DNA from: Synergistales bacterium
GTDB taxonomy: Bacteria; Synergistota; Synergistia; Synergistales; Aminithiophilaceae
DNA length: 64,000 bases
Assembly: GCA_018433595.1 (NCBI GenBank)
Contig: JAHDQY010000009.1
Span: 124,001-188,000 of the forward strand
Reading direction: 5' to 3'
The notes under the pieces are model-generated. The model was not told the DNA's origin. It saw nothing but the letters and a program-made list of their open reading frames with translations, and searched no databases. Each line of letters opens with the position of its first letter. The stretch's first letter is position 1. This document shows positions 52,252 to 60,471 of this stretch, one piece after another. The position numbers were made by a program, and so were the translations under genes.

Positions 52252-53028
52252 ATGAAACCCTTTCTGTTTTGGCTCGGTGCTCATACGTTGCGACTTTTTC
52301 AACGGTTGGGCCTTTTTGTCTTTTTTTTGGGCCATGTCATCAAAGGGTTCTTTCGGGGCGTTTGGAGTCGCCGGGAACTTATGGATCAGATGGAGCGCAT
52401 CGGAGTTGGTTCTGTGTTCATGGTCTCCGTTACCAGCGCCTTCGTCGGGATGGTTCTGGCAGTTCAGACTCTGGATCAGTTCGTCCGTTTCGGAGCGACT
52501 TCCTATATCGGGGGTGTCTTGGCTCTCAGCCTTGTGCGAGAGATGTCCCCCGTTTTGACGGGGCTCGTCGTGACAGGGCGTGTCGGAGCCGCGATGGCCG
52601 CGGAAATCAGTTCCATGAAGGTGACCGAGCAGCTGGATGCCCTTCGTGCTTTCGGCCTCGATGATGTGACTTTTGTCGGTGTTCCCCGTTTTATCGCCTC
52701 AATGTTGATGCTTCCTCTTTTGACAATCTACTCGTTTGTTGTCGGTATCTCAGGCGGCTTTCTTTACGTTTACGCCCACGGGGTAAGCCCCCAGATCTTC
52801 CGGCGTTCCGTCGAGATTCTGCTTGAGCCTGCTGATCTGTTCGGAGGTCTGTTGAAGGGGGCCCTTTTCGGCATCATTATCGCCGTTACGGCTTGTTCCG
52901 AGGGTTTCCACGCGGAAACAGGGGCGCGAGGGGTTGGCTCGGCGACGACGCAGGCAGTCATCTGGGGAAATATGCTGATCCTTGTTTTCAACTACATAAT
53001 GTCCGCCTTCCTTTTCGGTGGAAGCTGA
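52252..53028 (+). CDS. mlaE: Mla phospholipid transport permease MlaE
   Basis: Integral-membrane permease of the MlaFEDB-type ABC system that moves phospholipids between inner and outer membrane. It has 258 residues with five or so hydrophobic segments and the family block FALVREMSPVLTGLVVTGRVGAAMAAEI near residue 95, then EQLDALRAFGLD. ATG 52252 follows GAGGGAG. The GTGACC/ATG overlap with mlaF shows coupling. No mlaB or mlaC gene is nearby. Confidence 0.93.
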   Translation: MKPFLFWLGAHTLRLFQRLGLFVFFLGHVIKGFFRGVWSRRELMDQMERIGVGSVFMVSVTSAFVGMVLAVQTLDQFVRFGATSYIGGVLALSLVREMSPVLTGLVVTGRVGAAMAAEISSMKVTEQLDALRAFGLDDVTFVGVPRFIASMLMLPLLTIYSFVVGISGGFLYVYAHGVSPQIFRRSVEILLEPADLFGGLLKGALFGIIIAVTACSEGFHAETGARGVGSATTQAVIWGNMLILVFNYIMSAFLFGGS

Positions 53029-53801
53029 TGGCGTTTCTTGTGGAAATCGAGGACCTCAAAAAATCTTTCGGCCCTCAAGTCGTTCTTGACGGGGTGAATC
53101 TGATTCTGGAGGGTGGAACGATTCTGGGATTGATGGGGCCCTCCGGATGCGGGAAAACGACGGTCCTTCGCATTATCGCAGGTCTGACCATGCCGGATGC
53201 CGGGCGTGTTGCCGTATTCGGGCACAGCCTTCTGGATCAGGAAAACCCCGAGGCGGCAGGAGCCCTTCGACGTCAGATCGGTGTGGTCTTCCAGGGGGGA
53301 GCCCTTTTCGACTCCCTTACGGTCGAGGAGAACATCGCTTTCCCGCTTCGCTATTGCCTGGGGATGACCGCAGGAGAGCGGATTTCGGTGGAGGTTCGGC
53401 GGGCCTTGTCCGAGGTGGATCTTGAGGGCGTTGAGGACCGTTATCCGTCGGAGCTTTCCGGAGGGATGAGAAAGCGCGCCGCTATCGCTCGAGCCCTTGT
53501 CTACCGACCGGAGTTGGTGCTCCTGGACGAGCCGACGACGGGTCTTGACCCTGAGACGGCCCGAAATATCGACAGACTCGTTCTCTCCCTGGCGCGCCAG
53601 TTGAATCTGGGAGTGCTCGTCGTGACGCATGATCTGACATCGGCTTTCGGGATCTGCGATCGCATCGCTCTTCTCGATGAGGGACGCGTTGTCTGGTGCG
53701 GTCTCCCATCGCAGTGGGATCGGGCCGATCACCCGACGGTGCGTCGCTTTGCCAGCGGTATGCTGCCTATCGGGAAGGAGGTCCGCCATCCTGAGCAATA
53801 A
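53028..53801 (+). CDS. mlaF: Mla phospholipid transport ATPase MlaF
   Basis: ABC ATPase subunit powering MlaE/MlaD. It has 257 residues; Walker A GPSGCGKTT (37-45), Q-loop VVFQGGALF, signature LSGGMRKRAAIARAL and Walker B LVLLDEPT, then the H-loop VTHD. The start ATG overlaps the mlaE stop. Helical content near the Q-loop is typical of MlaF. It is followed by mlaD within the coding end. Confidence 0.95.
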   Translation: MAFLVEIEDLKKSFGPQVVLDGVNLILEGGTILGLMGPSGCGKTTVLRIIAGLTMPDAGRVAVFGHSLLDQENPEAAGALRRQIGVVFQGGALFDSLTVEENIAFPLRYCLGMTAGERISVEVRRALSEVDLEGVEDRYPSELSGGMRKRAAIARALVYRPELVLLDEPTTGLDPETARNIDRLVLSLARQLNLGVLVVTHDLTSAFGICDRIALLDEGRVVWCGLPSQWDRADHPTVRRFASGMLPIGKEVRHPEQ

Positions 53802-55155
53802 GGAAGTCAAAGTCGGTTTTGTCGTTTTTATCGCCCTTGTCTTCCTGTCTCTGCTGGTCTCCGTCGCGGGAGGCCTCCGCTGGCGTCATCGGGGCTTCGA
53901 TCTCTGGGTTCTCTTTCCCGATGTCAGGGGCCTTGAGGCGGGAGGTGCCGTCTTCGTTTCCGGCGTCGAGAGAGGACGCGTCGATACGATCGAGCTTTCT
54001 CCCGATGGCGTCAGGGTCAAGCTTTCTCTTGTCCCTGATGTGATTCTTCCTGTGGACAGCCGTTTTGTCATTGATTCAGGAGGCCTTTTGGGTGAGTCCC
54101 GCATCAACATAACGCGGGGAAAACTTGAGGAGAGACTTCAAGGCGGGGCTGAGGTACAAGGTGAGGTTCCCCCCTCCTTCGATGAAGTCATCGGACGTTT
54201 TGAAAAGGATCTAAGTGAGATCCGACGCACCTTTTCCCATGTCAACGCCATCCTGGGAGACGAGGAGGTTCAACGGGGACTTCGAAGCTCCGCCCAAAGT
54301 TTCCCCCTCCTGCTTGAAGAGGGGCAATCGATGATCGAAATGATCGGACGGGCGGCCGAAGCCTACACACAGCTGGCCGCCGACATCGGGAGCGAAGTCG
54401 GCTCTATCGGTGAAGAGGCCCGCGATCTCTCGGGATCGCTGCGCGCCGTCATCTCCGGCAACGAAGAGAGTCTCCGATCGGCTCTGTCCAGTCTGGATTC
54501 CTTCATGGCTCGACTTGACCGTGTTCTGGCGGATTTTGATGCCGATGGGAAATCCGGTGAGGCGTTACGCCGTACCGTTGGAGACTTGAGCCGAGCGGCC
54601 CAGGAGATCGAGAAACTGGCCCATGATCTCGGAGAGGAACTCATGGCGCCTTCGGGGACAGGCGGAGAGGCTTCCACGGTGAGGAGTCTGCGGTCTGCGG
54701 CAACAAAGGCAGACAAGCTCCTGTCAAGTGTGGAGTCTTTTCGTTTTGGGGGAGTCGTCGGATTGCATCAGGCCTATTCAGGTTTTGACGATGGCGCGCG
54801 CCTTGTTGACCTCGATCTTAATTTTTACCGGGAAAACAGTCCCTGGAGGTTTTCTCTTGCGGTTGAAGATATCGGCGGTGCCGATCAAATTTCCGCAGCA
54901 GTCGATTATCCCCTTCTGAAGGGGATCGATCTTTCAGCCGGGTTGATCCGAGGCGAGCCGGGAGGCGGAGTCATCTTCCGTCTTCAGGAATGGGGGCTGC
55001 CTCTTTCCCTCCGCTGGCGCTGGTGGGATGAAGATGGCGGAGCCTGGAGCGCGGAAGAATGGCTTCACCTTAATGACCAATGGGGAGTCTTTCACCGGAG
55101 AGTGGAATGTTCTGACGAGGGGCGGGATTCAGTAGGCCTTTTTTATCGTTTCTAG
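53791..55155 (+). CDS. mlaD: MCE-domain protein MlaD with long coiled-coil and C-terminal barrel-like domain
   Basis: Lipid-binding MCE subunit of the Mla system. It has 454 residues: N-terminal TM (VGFVVFIALVFLSLLVSVAG), one MCE domain (VLFPDVRGLEAGGAVFVSGVE... to DSGGLLGES), then about 180 residues of helical coiled coil, then about 140 residues of alternating beta-like segments ending in Phe (GLFYRF), as outer-membrane barrels do. It resembles the envelope-spanning MlaD reported for Veillonella. No ATG, GTG or TTG lies in frame near the Shine-Dalgarno (AAGGAGG, 53775-53781); CTG 53791, 9 nt downstream, is the best start. Confidence 0.82.
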   Translation: MSNKEVKVGFVVFIALVFLSLLVSVAGGLRWRHRGFDLWVLFPDVRGLEAGGAVFVSGVERGRVDTIELSPDGVRVKLSLVPDVILPVDSRFVIDSGGLLGESRINITRGKLEERLQGGAEVQGEVPPSFDEVIGRFEKDLSEIRRTFSHVNAILGDEEVQRGLRSSAQSFPLLLEEGQSMIEMIGRAAEAYTQLAADIGSEVGSIGEEARDLSGSLRAVISGNEESLRSALSSLDSFMARLDRVLADFDADGKSGEALRRTVGDLSRAAQEIEKLAHDLGEELMAPSGTGGEASTVRSLRSAATKADKLLSSVESFRFGGVVGLHQAYSGFDDGARLVDLDLNFYRENSPWRFSLAVEDIGGADQISAAVDYPLLKGIDLSAGLIRGEPGGGVIFRLQEWGLPLSLRWRWWDEDGGAWSAEEWLHLNDQWGVFHRRVECSDEGRDSVGLFYRF

Positions 55156-55186
55156 ATCGGATATGGACGAAACGAGGTGACCGGCG

Positions 55187-55801
55187 TTGTTCATAACTTT
55201 TGAAGGCATCGATGGTTGCGGGAAGACAACACAAACATGCAGGATCGCCGACTACCTCGAATCCCGTCTGGGTGAAGGAGCGGTGCTGCTGACTCAGGAG
55301 CCGGGCGGCTGGCCTCAGGGGGAGAAAATTCGAGAGATACTTCTTGCCGGACACCTGGAGCATTCCCTGAGTGAGCTTTTTCTCTTTCTTGTTGACCGAT
55401 GCGAGCATCTCAGCCAGGTCATCCTGCCGGCTCTCAATGAAGGTCGGGTTGTATTATGTGATCGCTACACCGACTCGACGCTGGCTTATCAGGCCTGGGG
55501 GCGCGGCCTCCCGAGGGCGCGGATTGAGGCGCTCTTCGATTGGTGTGCCTTTCCACGTCCGGACTTAACCTTCTGGTTCGCTCTTCCTCCTGCGGTGGCG
55601 GCGGAACGTCTGAAGCGCAGAGGAGGGACGGATCGCATCGAGTCCGCTGACGATGCCTTCCTTGATCGCGTCGTCGCAGGCTATGAGGCTCTCTGGCGGG
55701 AAGATTCAGCCAGGATATGTCGCATCGATGCTTCCCGGGACGAGGAGCATCTTTTTGCCTCGCTTCGCCTCATCGTGACGGAAACCGTTGAGGCCCGATG
55801 A
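55187..55801 (+). CDS. tmk: Thymidylate kinase
   Basis: Phosphorylates dTMP. It has 204 residues; P-loop FEGIDGCGKTTQ (5-16), the DR-Y motif DRYTDSTLAY near residue 95, and RGGTDRIE in the lid. TTG 55187 has GAGGTGACC upstream. It starts the tmk-yaaR-holB-ricT set shared with Bacillus (there also with yaaQ). The stop overlaps the yaaR ATG. Confidence 0.95.
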   Translation: MFITFEGIDGCGKTTQTCRIADYLESRLGEGAVLLTQEPGGWPQGEKIREILLAGHLEHSLSELFLFLVDRCEHLSQVILPALNEGRVVLCDRYTDSTLAYQAWGRGLPRARIEALFDWCAFPRPDLTFWFALPPAVAAERLKRRGGTDRIESADDAFLDRVVAGYEALWREDSARICRIDASRDEEHLFASLRLIVTETVEAR

Positions 55802-56232
55802 AAGTCGAGGGTGCCGGAGGCCGCCAACCCCGTAAGGGTGAGATCTTGAGGGGGAGAAGACATGCAAGCCTTTCTCCTCAGAAATCCGATCCACCTCCCT
55901 CCTTCGACGAGGCTTTCGACGCGTTGGAACTCGACCGCCTTTTCAGGAAACTTGAGGAAATCTCGGCTCGATTGGGTCGTTACCCCTCAAGGACTCTTCT
56001 CTTGGAGTATCGGGTCATCGTCGGTGAGCTTCTCCGGAGAGAGGCAAGAGCCAATCGCCTCCGCGAGGATTATCGCTGGCGTCGTGCGACAAGGACTCGA
56101 TTCATCCTTGTCGAAAGGGTAGAGGAGGCCCTGGGGGAAATCGAGGCCGTCCTGGAACGGGAAGGGGAGCGCGTCACCCTTTTGAAACTCATGGAGGAGG
56201 TGAAAGGGTGTTTGATCTCCCTGCTTTTGTAA
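55798..56232 (+). CDS. yaaR: YaaR-family protein (DUF327)
   Basis: A 144-residue DUF327/YaaR-like protein of unknown biochemical function; the assignment rests mainly on its place between tmk and holB, as in Bacillus, plus an all-helical Arg-rich C-terminal block (LLLEYRVIVGELLRREAR ... YRWRRATRTRFILVERVEEAL). It has 4-nt overlap with tmk and 25-nt overlap with holB, so it is co-translated with them. The N-terminal 35 residues look disordered. Confidence 0.75.
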   Translation: MKVEGAGGRQPRKGEILRGRRHASLSPQKSDPPPSFDEAFDALELDRLFRKLEEISARLGRYPSRTLLLEYRVIVGELLRREARANRLREDYRWRRATRTRFILVERVEEALGEIEAVLEREGERVTLLKLMEEVKGCLISLLL

Positions 56233-56972
56233 GTGAAAACGAACCGTGGAAACATCTGCTGACGCTTGTCGCCGAGAACAGGAGCCCCCAGTCCCTTGCC
56301 CTTTCCGCTCCGTCCATCTGCCACGGCTCTCTTGTTTCCAGTTATGCTCAATCTCTCCTGTGCTCCGCCGGCACAGGAGATGATGGTTGCCTTGCCTGTG
56401 CGGCCTGGGCAAGCGGGGCTCATCCCGACCTTCTGCTTTGCGGCGAGGAAGGTTCTCCGCCGGGAATCGACGATTGCCGACGGCTCTGGGGAGATCTTTC
56501 CCTATGTCCTGTGGTGGCCCCATGGCGTTTGGGTGTCGTTTTTGCAGCCGATCATTTGTCGCTTCCAGCGGCAAACAGCCTTCTCAAGATGACGGAAGAA
56601 CCCCCCCAGAGGGCTCGTCTCCTTTTCCTCCTTGATGACGGAGAATTGATTCCGACCTTGAGAAGTCGCTGCTGGAATCTTTCGCTTGCGCCGACGGAGA
56701 GAGAAGGGGCGGAGCCTCCGCCGCAATCCGTTCAACAGTGGGCTCAGTCGTTTTCGGAATCCAAATCCGGTGGGCAGGACGCCCTGATCCGTTTGAGGAG
56801 ATGGACATCGTCACTGCTGGAGCGGGGAGATGTCGATTTGGCCTGTTCCCTGGAATCGGTTAGACTTTTCGCGGAGCGGACCCGACTGAGCGAGTCCATG
56901 CTGCAGGATCTGACCTATTTGGTTCTTAAGGGGGATCTGTCGCTTGAGCAGATTTTTAGTGATTTTTGGTAA
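56208..56972 (+). CDS. holB: DNA polymerase III delta' subunit (HolB-like)
   Basis: Clamp-loader delta' component. It has 254 residues, starting at GTG 56208. Family features are C..C zinc-like cysteines (LLCSAGTGDDGCLACAAW), HPDL, SLPAANSLLKMTEEPP and DGELIPTLRSRCW. The AAA+ P-loop is absent, as in delta' proteins generally. It overlaps yaaR and ricT, in keeping with the Bacillus order. Confidence 0.85.
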   Translation: MFDLPAFVSENEPWKHLLTLVAENRSPQSLALSAPSICHGSLVSSYAQSLLCSAGTGDDGCLACAAWASGAHPDLLLCGEEGSPPGIDDCRRLWGDLSLCPVVAPWRLGVVFAADHLSLPAANSLLKMTEEPPQRARLLFLLDDGELIPTLRSRCWNLSLAPTEREGAEPPPQSVQQWAQSFSESKSGGQDALIRLRRWTSSLLERGDVDLACSLESVRLFAERTRLSESMLQDLTYLVLKGDLSLEQIFSDFW

Positions 56973-58245
56973 ACCTCGCTACCTGGGGTTGCTCGAAGCA
57001 TCAGAGGAACAGCCTTTCTCCAAGGGTGATTTTCTGGTCGTCGAATCTTCGCGAGGATTGGAATGTGCTGTCGTTGCCGGAGAGATCTCTCCGGATCAGG
57101 AGCAGATTTATCGCGAATCCCGATCTGGAGAGTCCGATGGGCTGGCTCGAGGCGGTGAACCTCTCCTTCAGGATGTGGGTTACATCCGTTTTGGTTCGGC
57201 TGAAGATGAAGCAGAGACTCTTCTTCAGAGAACGGAAGAGGGAGAGATTCTCAAAAAAGCACGAGCGATTCTCGAGGGGCACGGCCTGACGATGAAACTT
57301 GTCGATGTCGAATTTTTGCTCGATAGGAAGAAGCTCTTTTTCTATTTCACGGCAGAGCAGCGCGTCGACTTCAGGGCCTTTGTCCGGGATTTGGCTCGAG
57401 AATTCCGGACCCGCATCGAGCTTAGGCAGATCGGGATCCGGGACGAAGCGAAGGTTGTCAGAGGCCTTGCACCTTGTGGCCTCTCCTGTTGCTGCAGCTA
57501 CTGGCTCCATCGCTTCATGCCCATCTGCATCAAGATGGTGAAGGAGCAGAACCTGGCTCTTAACCCGACGAAGATTTCAGGTCTTTGCGGGCGTCTCATG
57601 TGCTGCATGAGCTATGAGCACGATGTCTATCACGATCTTTGGAAAGAGCTTCCCAACCCTGGGAGCAAGGTCCGGACTCCGGCAGGAACCTATATCCTCT
57701 GTGGAGTCGACCTTGTCGCCGAATCGGTTCGTGTCCTGGCTCCCGGAGGAGGAGACTTGCTTGTTCCTGTCAAGCGCTTTGCCGAGTTCCGGCAAGTAGT
57801 GACCGAGGGTGGCATCTGGGATCAGGAAGATGAAGATCATAAGGCCCTGAGAGAGGTCGAGGCGGAAAGGGAATTTCCAGCGGGCAGGGTGAACGACGTC
57901 GAAAAGAAAGCCCCCCGAAATGTTCACCGAGAGCCCCCCTCTTTGAAAGAGGAAGCCCGCACTTCACGAGAAAGAGGGCCGGAGGAAGAAAAGAGCCAAA
58001 CCTTGGCGCTGAACAAAACGGAAGGGGAAGAACAGACTCCCAAGAAACGGCGCCGGCGCCGTAAAAGCAGAAACAAGTCCAAGGTGGCAGTGAAGGAACA
58101 GGACAAGCCGGAATCGGTCGAGTTAAAACCGATCCCCTCAAAACCTGCCCCTCAGGGAGAGGGAGATCACCCCAAAAAGAAAAGACGACGGCCACGGAAC
58201 CGGAAGCCGAAGCCTCCCAAGGGCGAATCCGGAGAAGAAGTCTAG
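56944..58245 (+). CDS. ricT: PSP1-domain protein RicT (YaaT) with basic tail
   Basis: Homolog of Bacillus RicT, a subunit of the RicA-RicF-RicT complex that assists RNase Y and carries Fe-S clusters. It has 433 residues: PSP1 domain with GLAPCGLSCCCSYW and GLCGRLMCCMSYEHDVY near residues 176-225, containing the conserved Cys set. Residues about 300-433 are a low-complexity, very basic tail (e.g. KKRRRRRRKSRNKS) that Bacillus RicT lacks at this length. TTG 56944 overlaps holB. No ricA or ricF seen here. Confidence 0.88.
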   Translation: MSRFLVIFGKPRYLGLLEASEEQPFSKGDFLVVESSRGLECAVVAGEISPDQEQIYRESRSGESDGLARGGEPLLQDVGYIRFGSAEDEAETLLQRTEEGEILKKARAILEGHGLTMKLVDVEFLLDRKKLFFYFTAEQRVDFRAFVRDLAREFRTRIELRQIGIRDEAKVVRGLAPCGLSCCCSYWLHRFMPICIKMVKEQNLALNPTKISGLCGRLMCCMSYEHDVYHDLWKELPNPGSKVRTPAGTYILCGVDLVAESVRVLAPGGGDLLVPVKRFAEFRQVVTEGGIWDQEDEDHKALREVEAEREFPAGRVNDVEKKAPRNVHREPPSLKEEARTSRERGPEEEKSQTLALNKTEGEEQTPKKRRRRRKSRNKSKVAVKEQDKPESVELKPIPSKPAPQGEGDHPKKKRRRPRNRKPKPPKGESGEEV

Positions 58246-58296
58246 AGAAAACCGGGAAAACTTGCAGGTGACTGAAGAACAGAAGGAGGCCGTGCC

Positions 58297-59214
58297 GTGG
58301 TTTTTTGGGACAGACTCAAAGAGAGTCTCAAGGGAGTGCGTGACCGCTGGAGTCGGGGCATATCGGCTCTATTCCTGGGTGGGGCCGTCTCGGAGGAGTT
58401 CTGGGTTGATCTGGAGGATCTCCTCATTTCGGGCGATGTCGGCGTCGATCTGGCCGAAGGCCTCATTGCCGAACTCAAAGAGTATGCCAAAAGAGAGCGC
58501 CTTTCAGAGACGTCCCAACTGAGAGAGCGCTTTCTGGGCCTGCTTGAAGAGCGGCTGATCTCCGTCCCGAAAATGGGTGAACCCCTCTTTATGGCTTGCC
58601 GCCCCTCTTTGACGCTTCTTGTCGGCGTGAACGGGAGTGGCAAGACGACGACGACAGGCAAGCTCGCCGCTCAATATGTGAAACAAGGGCACCGCGTTCT
58701 GCTCGCTGCCGCCGATACCTATCGGGCTGCGGCCATTGAGCAGCTTAAGGCATGGGGGGAGCGGGCGGGATGCCGGGTTATTGCCCAGGCGCCGGGGAGC
58801 GACGCGGCAGCCGTCGTTTTTGATGCCATCCAGGCAGCCAAATCGACGGGAACCGATCTTATATTGGTCGATTCGGCCGGAAGGCTGCACACGAAGCACA
58901 ACCTCATGGAGGAGTTGCGCAAACTGAGGCGGATCATCGACAGAGAGCTGCCGCCTGAGTCGGTCGAAGTTCTTCTTGTCCTCGATGCCGTCATGGGGCA
59001 GAACGGTTTCCGTCAAGCCGAGGCTTTCCACGAGGCTCTCGGCCTCACCGGCGTTATCCTGACGAAATACGACAACACCGCCAAAGGCGGAATCCTTCTG
59101 GCCGTGGCAGACCGGCTGAAACTACCTATCCGTTACGTCGGCCTTGGTGAGGACATCGAGGATCTTCGCCTTTTTGCCCCGAGAGATTTCGTCGAGGGGC
59201 TTCTTTCCGATTGA
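58297..59214 (+). CDS. ftsY: Signal recognition particle receptor FtsY
   Basis: GTPase receptor that docks SRP-ribosome complexes at the membrane. It has 305 residues (NG domain only): G1 GVNGSGKTTT near residue 107, DTYRAAAIEQL, DSAGRLH, TKYD. It lacks the acidic A domain of E. coli FtsY but has the amphipathic start (FWDRLKESLKGV) used for membrane contact. GTG 58297 follows AAGGAGG at 7 nt. ffh is not in this window. Confidence 0.96.
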   Translation: MVFWDRLKESLKGVRDRWSRGISALFLGGAVSEEFWVDLEDLLISGDVGVDLAEGLIAELKEYAKRERLSETSQLRERFLGLLEERLISVPKMGEPLFMACRPSLTLLVGVNGSGKTTTTGKLAAQYVKQGHRVLLAAADTYRAAAIEQLKAWGERAGCRVIAQAPGSDAAAVVFDAIQAAKSTGTDLILVDSAGRLHTKHNLMEELRKLRRIIDRELPPESVEVLLVLDAVMGQNGFRQAEAFHEALGLTGVILTKYDNTAKGGILLAVADRLKLPIRYVGLGEDIEDLRLFAPRDFVEGLLSD

Positions 59215-59224
59215 GGTGACGACC

Positions 59225-59965
59225 ATGGAAGAGCTTGCGCGAAACTTTTCCGAAACGTCGTCGATACAGCAACTGTTGCGGGCTCTTTTTTGCATGCAAG
59301 CGGACTTGGTCCGACTGCGGATTGAAGGACAGGAGCGTTTCCTCCCCAAGGAACAGCTGATCGCTCTCATCGAACGGGGAAGGGGCGGTGAAACGGCAGT
59401 CTCACTCTCCGTGGGGGTCGGTTTGGAGAGCGCTTTCCTTAGTCACATGGATCCTGACAGCCTGATACTCGATCTCACCGAAGGTCCAGGGCGTCTTCGA
59501 AGGCTGGCCGATCTCGGACAGGTTTCAGCTCCCGACCCCTCCTTTGAGGCTTCCTTGCCACTTCTCCGCCTTCGGAGAGGGCGACTGGAATTTAATGAGG
59601 CGGCCCGTTCTCGATGGGGAAATCCTCAATTGCCCCTTGAAGAGCTTCGTGTCCTGCCTTTGGGTGAGGAGGCGACTTTTGTTTCCGACGAAGGGCGGCA
59701 TTTCATGATCCGCCATTTCAGGGAGGGCTGCTTCCTCGTCGACGATGTCTCTCTCGACGTCGTGGCGGCCAGGGAAATCGCCTGGTGGGCCGCTGTAGGG
59801 AAAGCCCTTGTCACCAGAATGAAGGAAAATGGTGCTGTCATCGGCACCTTGGAGCCCGACTGTCCGGAAGCCTTATGGGACTCTTCGTTGATTCCCTGTC
59901 GATGGGAAGGACGTCTTTTAGGTTACCTCACTGTCAAAGAAGGAAAGGAAGATGAAGAAGCGTGA
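59225..59965 (+). CDS. Uncharacterised protein, 246 aa
   Basis: I do not recognise a family. It lies 10 nt after ftsY (ATG 59225, GAGGTGACG upstream) and overlaps the DUF4416-like gene by 4 nt, so the genes are co-translated. Sequence is globular: N-terminal helices (ARNFSETSSIQQLLRALF), a middle beta-rich segment with a short repeat of Leu-rich strands, and a C-terminal strand block (LLGYLTVKEGKED). No signal peptide. It is probably a conserved protein of this lineage; no function is proposed. Confidence 0.7.
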   Translation: MEELARNFSETSSIQQLLRALFCMQADLVRLRIEGQERFLPKEQLIALIERGRGGETAVSLSVGVGLESAFLSHMDPDSLILDLTEGPGRLRRLADLGQVSAPDPSFEASLPLLRLRRGRLEFNEAARSRWGNPQLPLEELRVLPLGEEATFVSDEGRHFMIRHFREGCFLVDDVSLDVVAAREIAWWAAVGKALVTRMKENGAVIGTLEPDCPEALWDSSLIPCRWEGRLLGYLTVKEGKEDEEA

Positions 59966-60471
59966 CCTGCCGAGTCAAACGGATTACGGCACTTCTTTAT
60001 CCCGATCGGGAGTGGCTTCAATGGAGCCTTGATCGCATTTCGGCTCTATGGGGTCGACCTGAACGGTTGCTTGAGGACCTTTCCTTCACTGCGACGGACT
60101 ACTATCGAGACATTGCTCCCACCCTCTATCGGGCCTTTTATTCCTTTCCCACCCTTCAGCCCGCAGAGGACCTGCCGTTGTGGAAAAAAACAGCCATAAA
60201 CCTGGAGAAAGCCAGCGGATCCCAGAGGAGAATCAACATCGACCCCGGCTATGTCGATGGGGCAAGGCTCGTTCTTGCTTCGACGAAAGATCATGGCCAC
60301 CGCATCTATCTGGGAGGGGGTATCTTCGCCGAGGTTACCCTCTGTTTCCGCAAGGGGCATTGGTGCCCGCTGGAGTATACGTATCCTGATTTCAGGAGCG
60401 GTCTTTACGACGACTTCCTCAACGAGGTGCGTCGGGACTGGCTTCTTCAGAGCAAGGAGGATCGCCGATGA
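59962..60471 (+). CDS. DUF4416-family protein
   Basis: A 169-residue protein with the DUF4416 hallmark: INIDPGYVDGARLVLASTKD followed by HRIYLGGGIFAEVTL and TYPDFRSGLYDDF. The family occurs mainly in anaerobic, diderm or thermophilic bacteria and has no known function. GTG 59962 overlaps the previous gene and its stop overlaps purB, so it belongs to the ftsY-purB unit. The short basic tail is not distinctive. Confidence 0.78.
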   Translation: MTCRVKRITALLYPDREWLQWSLDRISALWGRPERLLEDLSFTATDYYRDIAPTLYRAFYSFPTLQPAEDLPLWKKTAINLEKASGSQRRINIDPGYVDGARLVLASTKDHGHRIYLGGGIFAEVTLCFRKGHWCPLEYTYPDFRSGLYDDFLNEVRRDWLLQSKEDRR

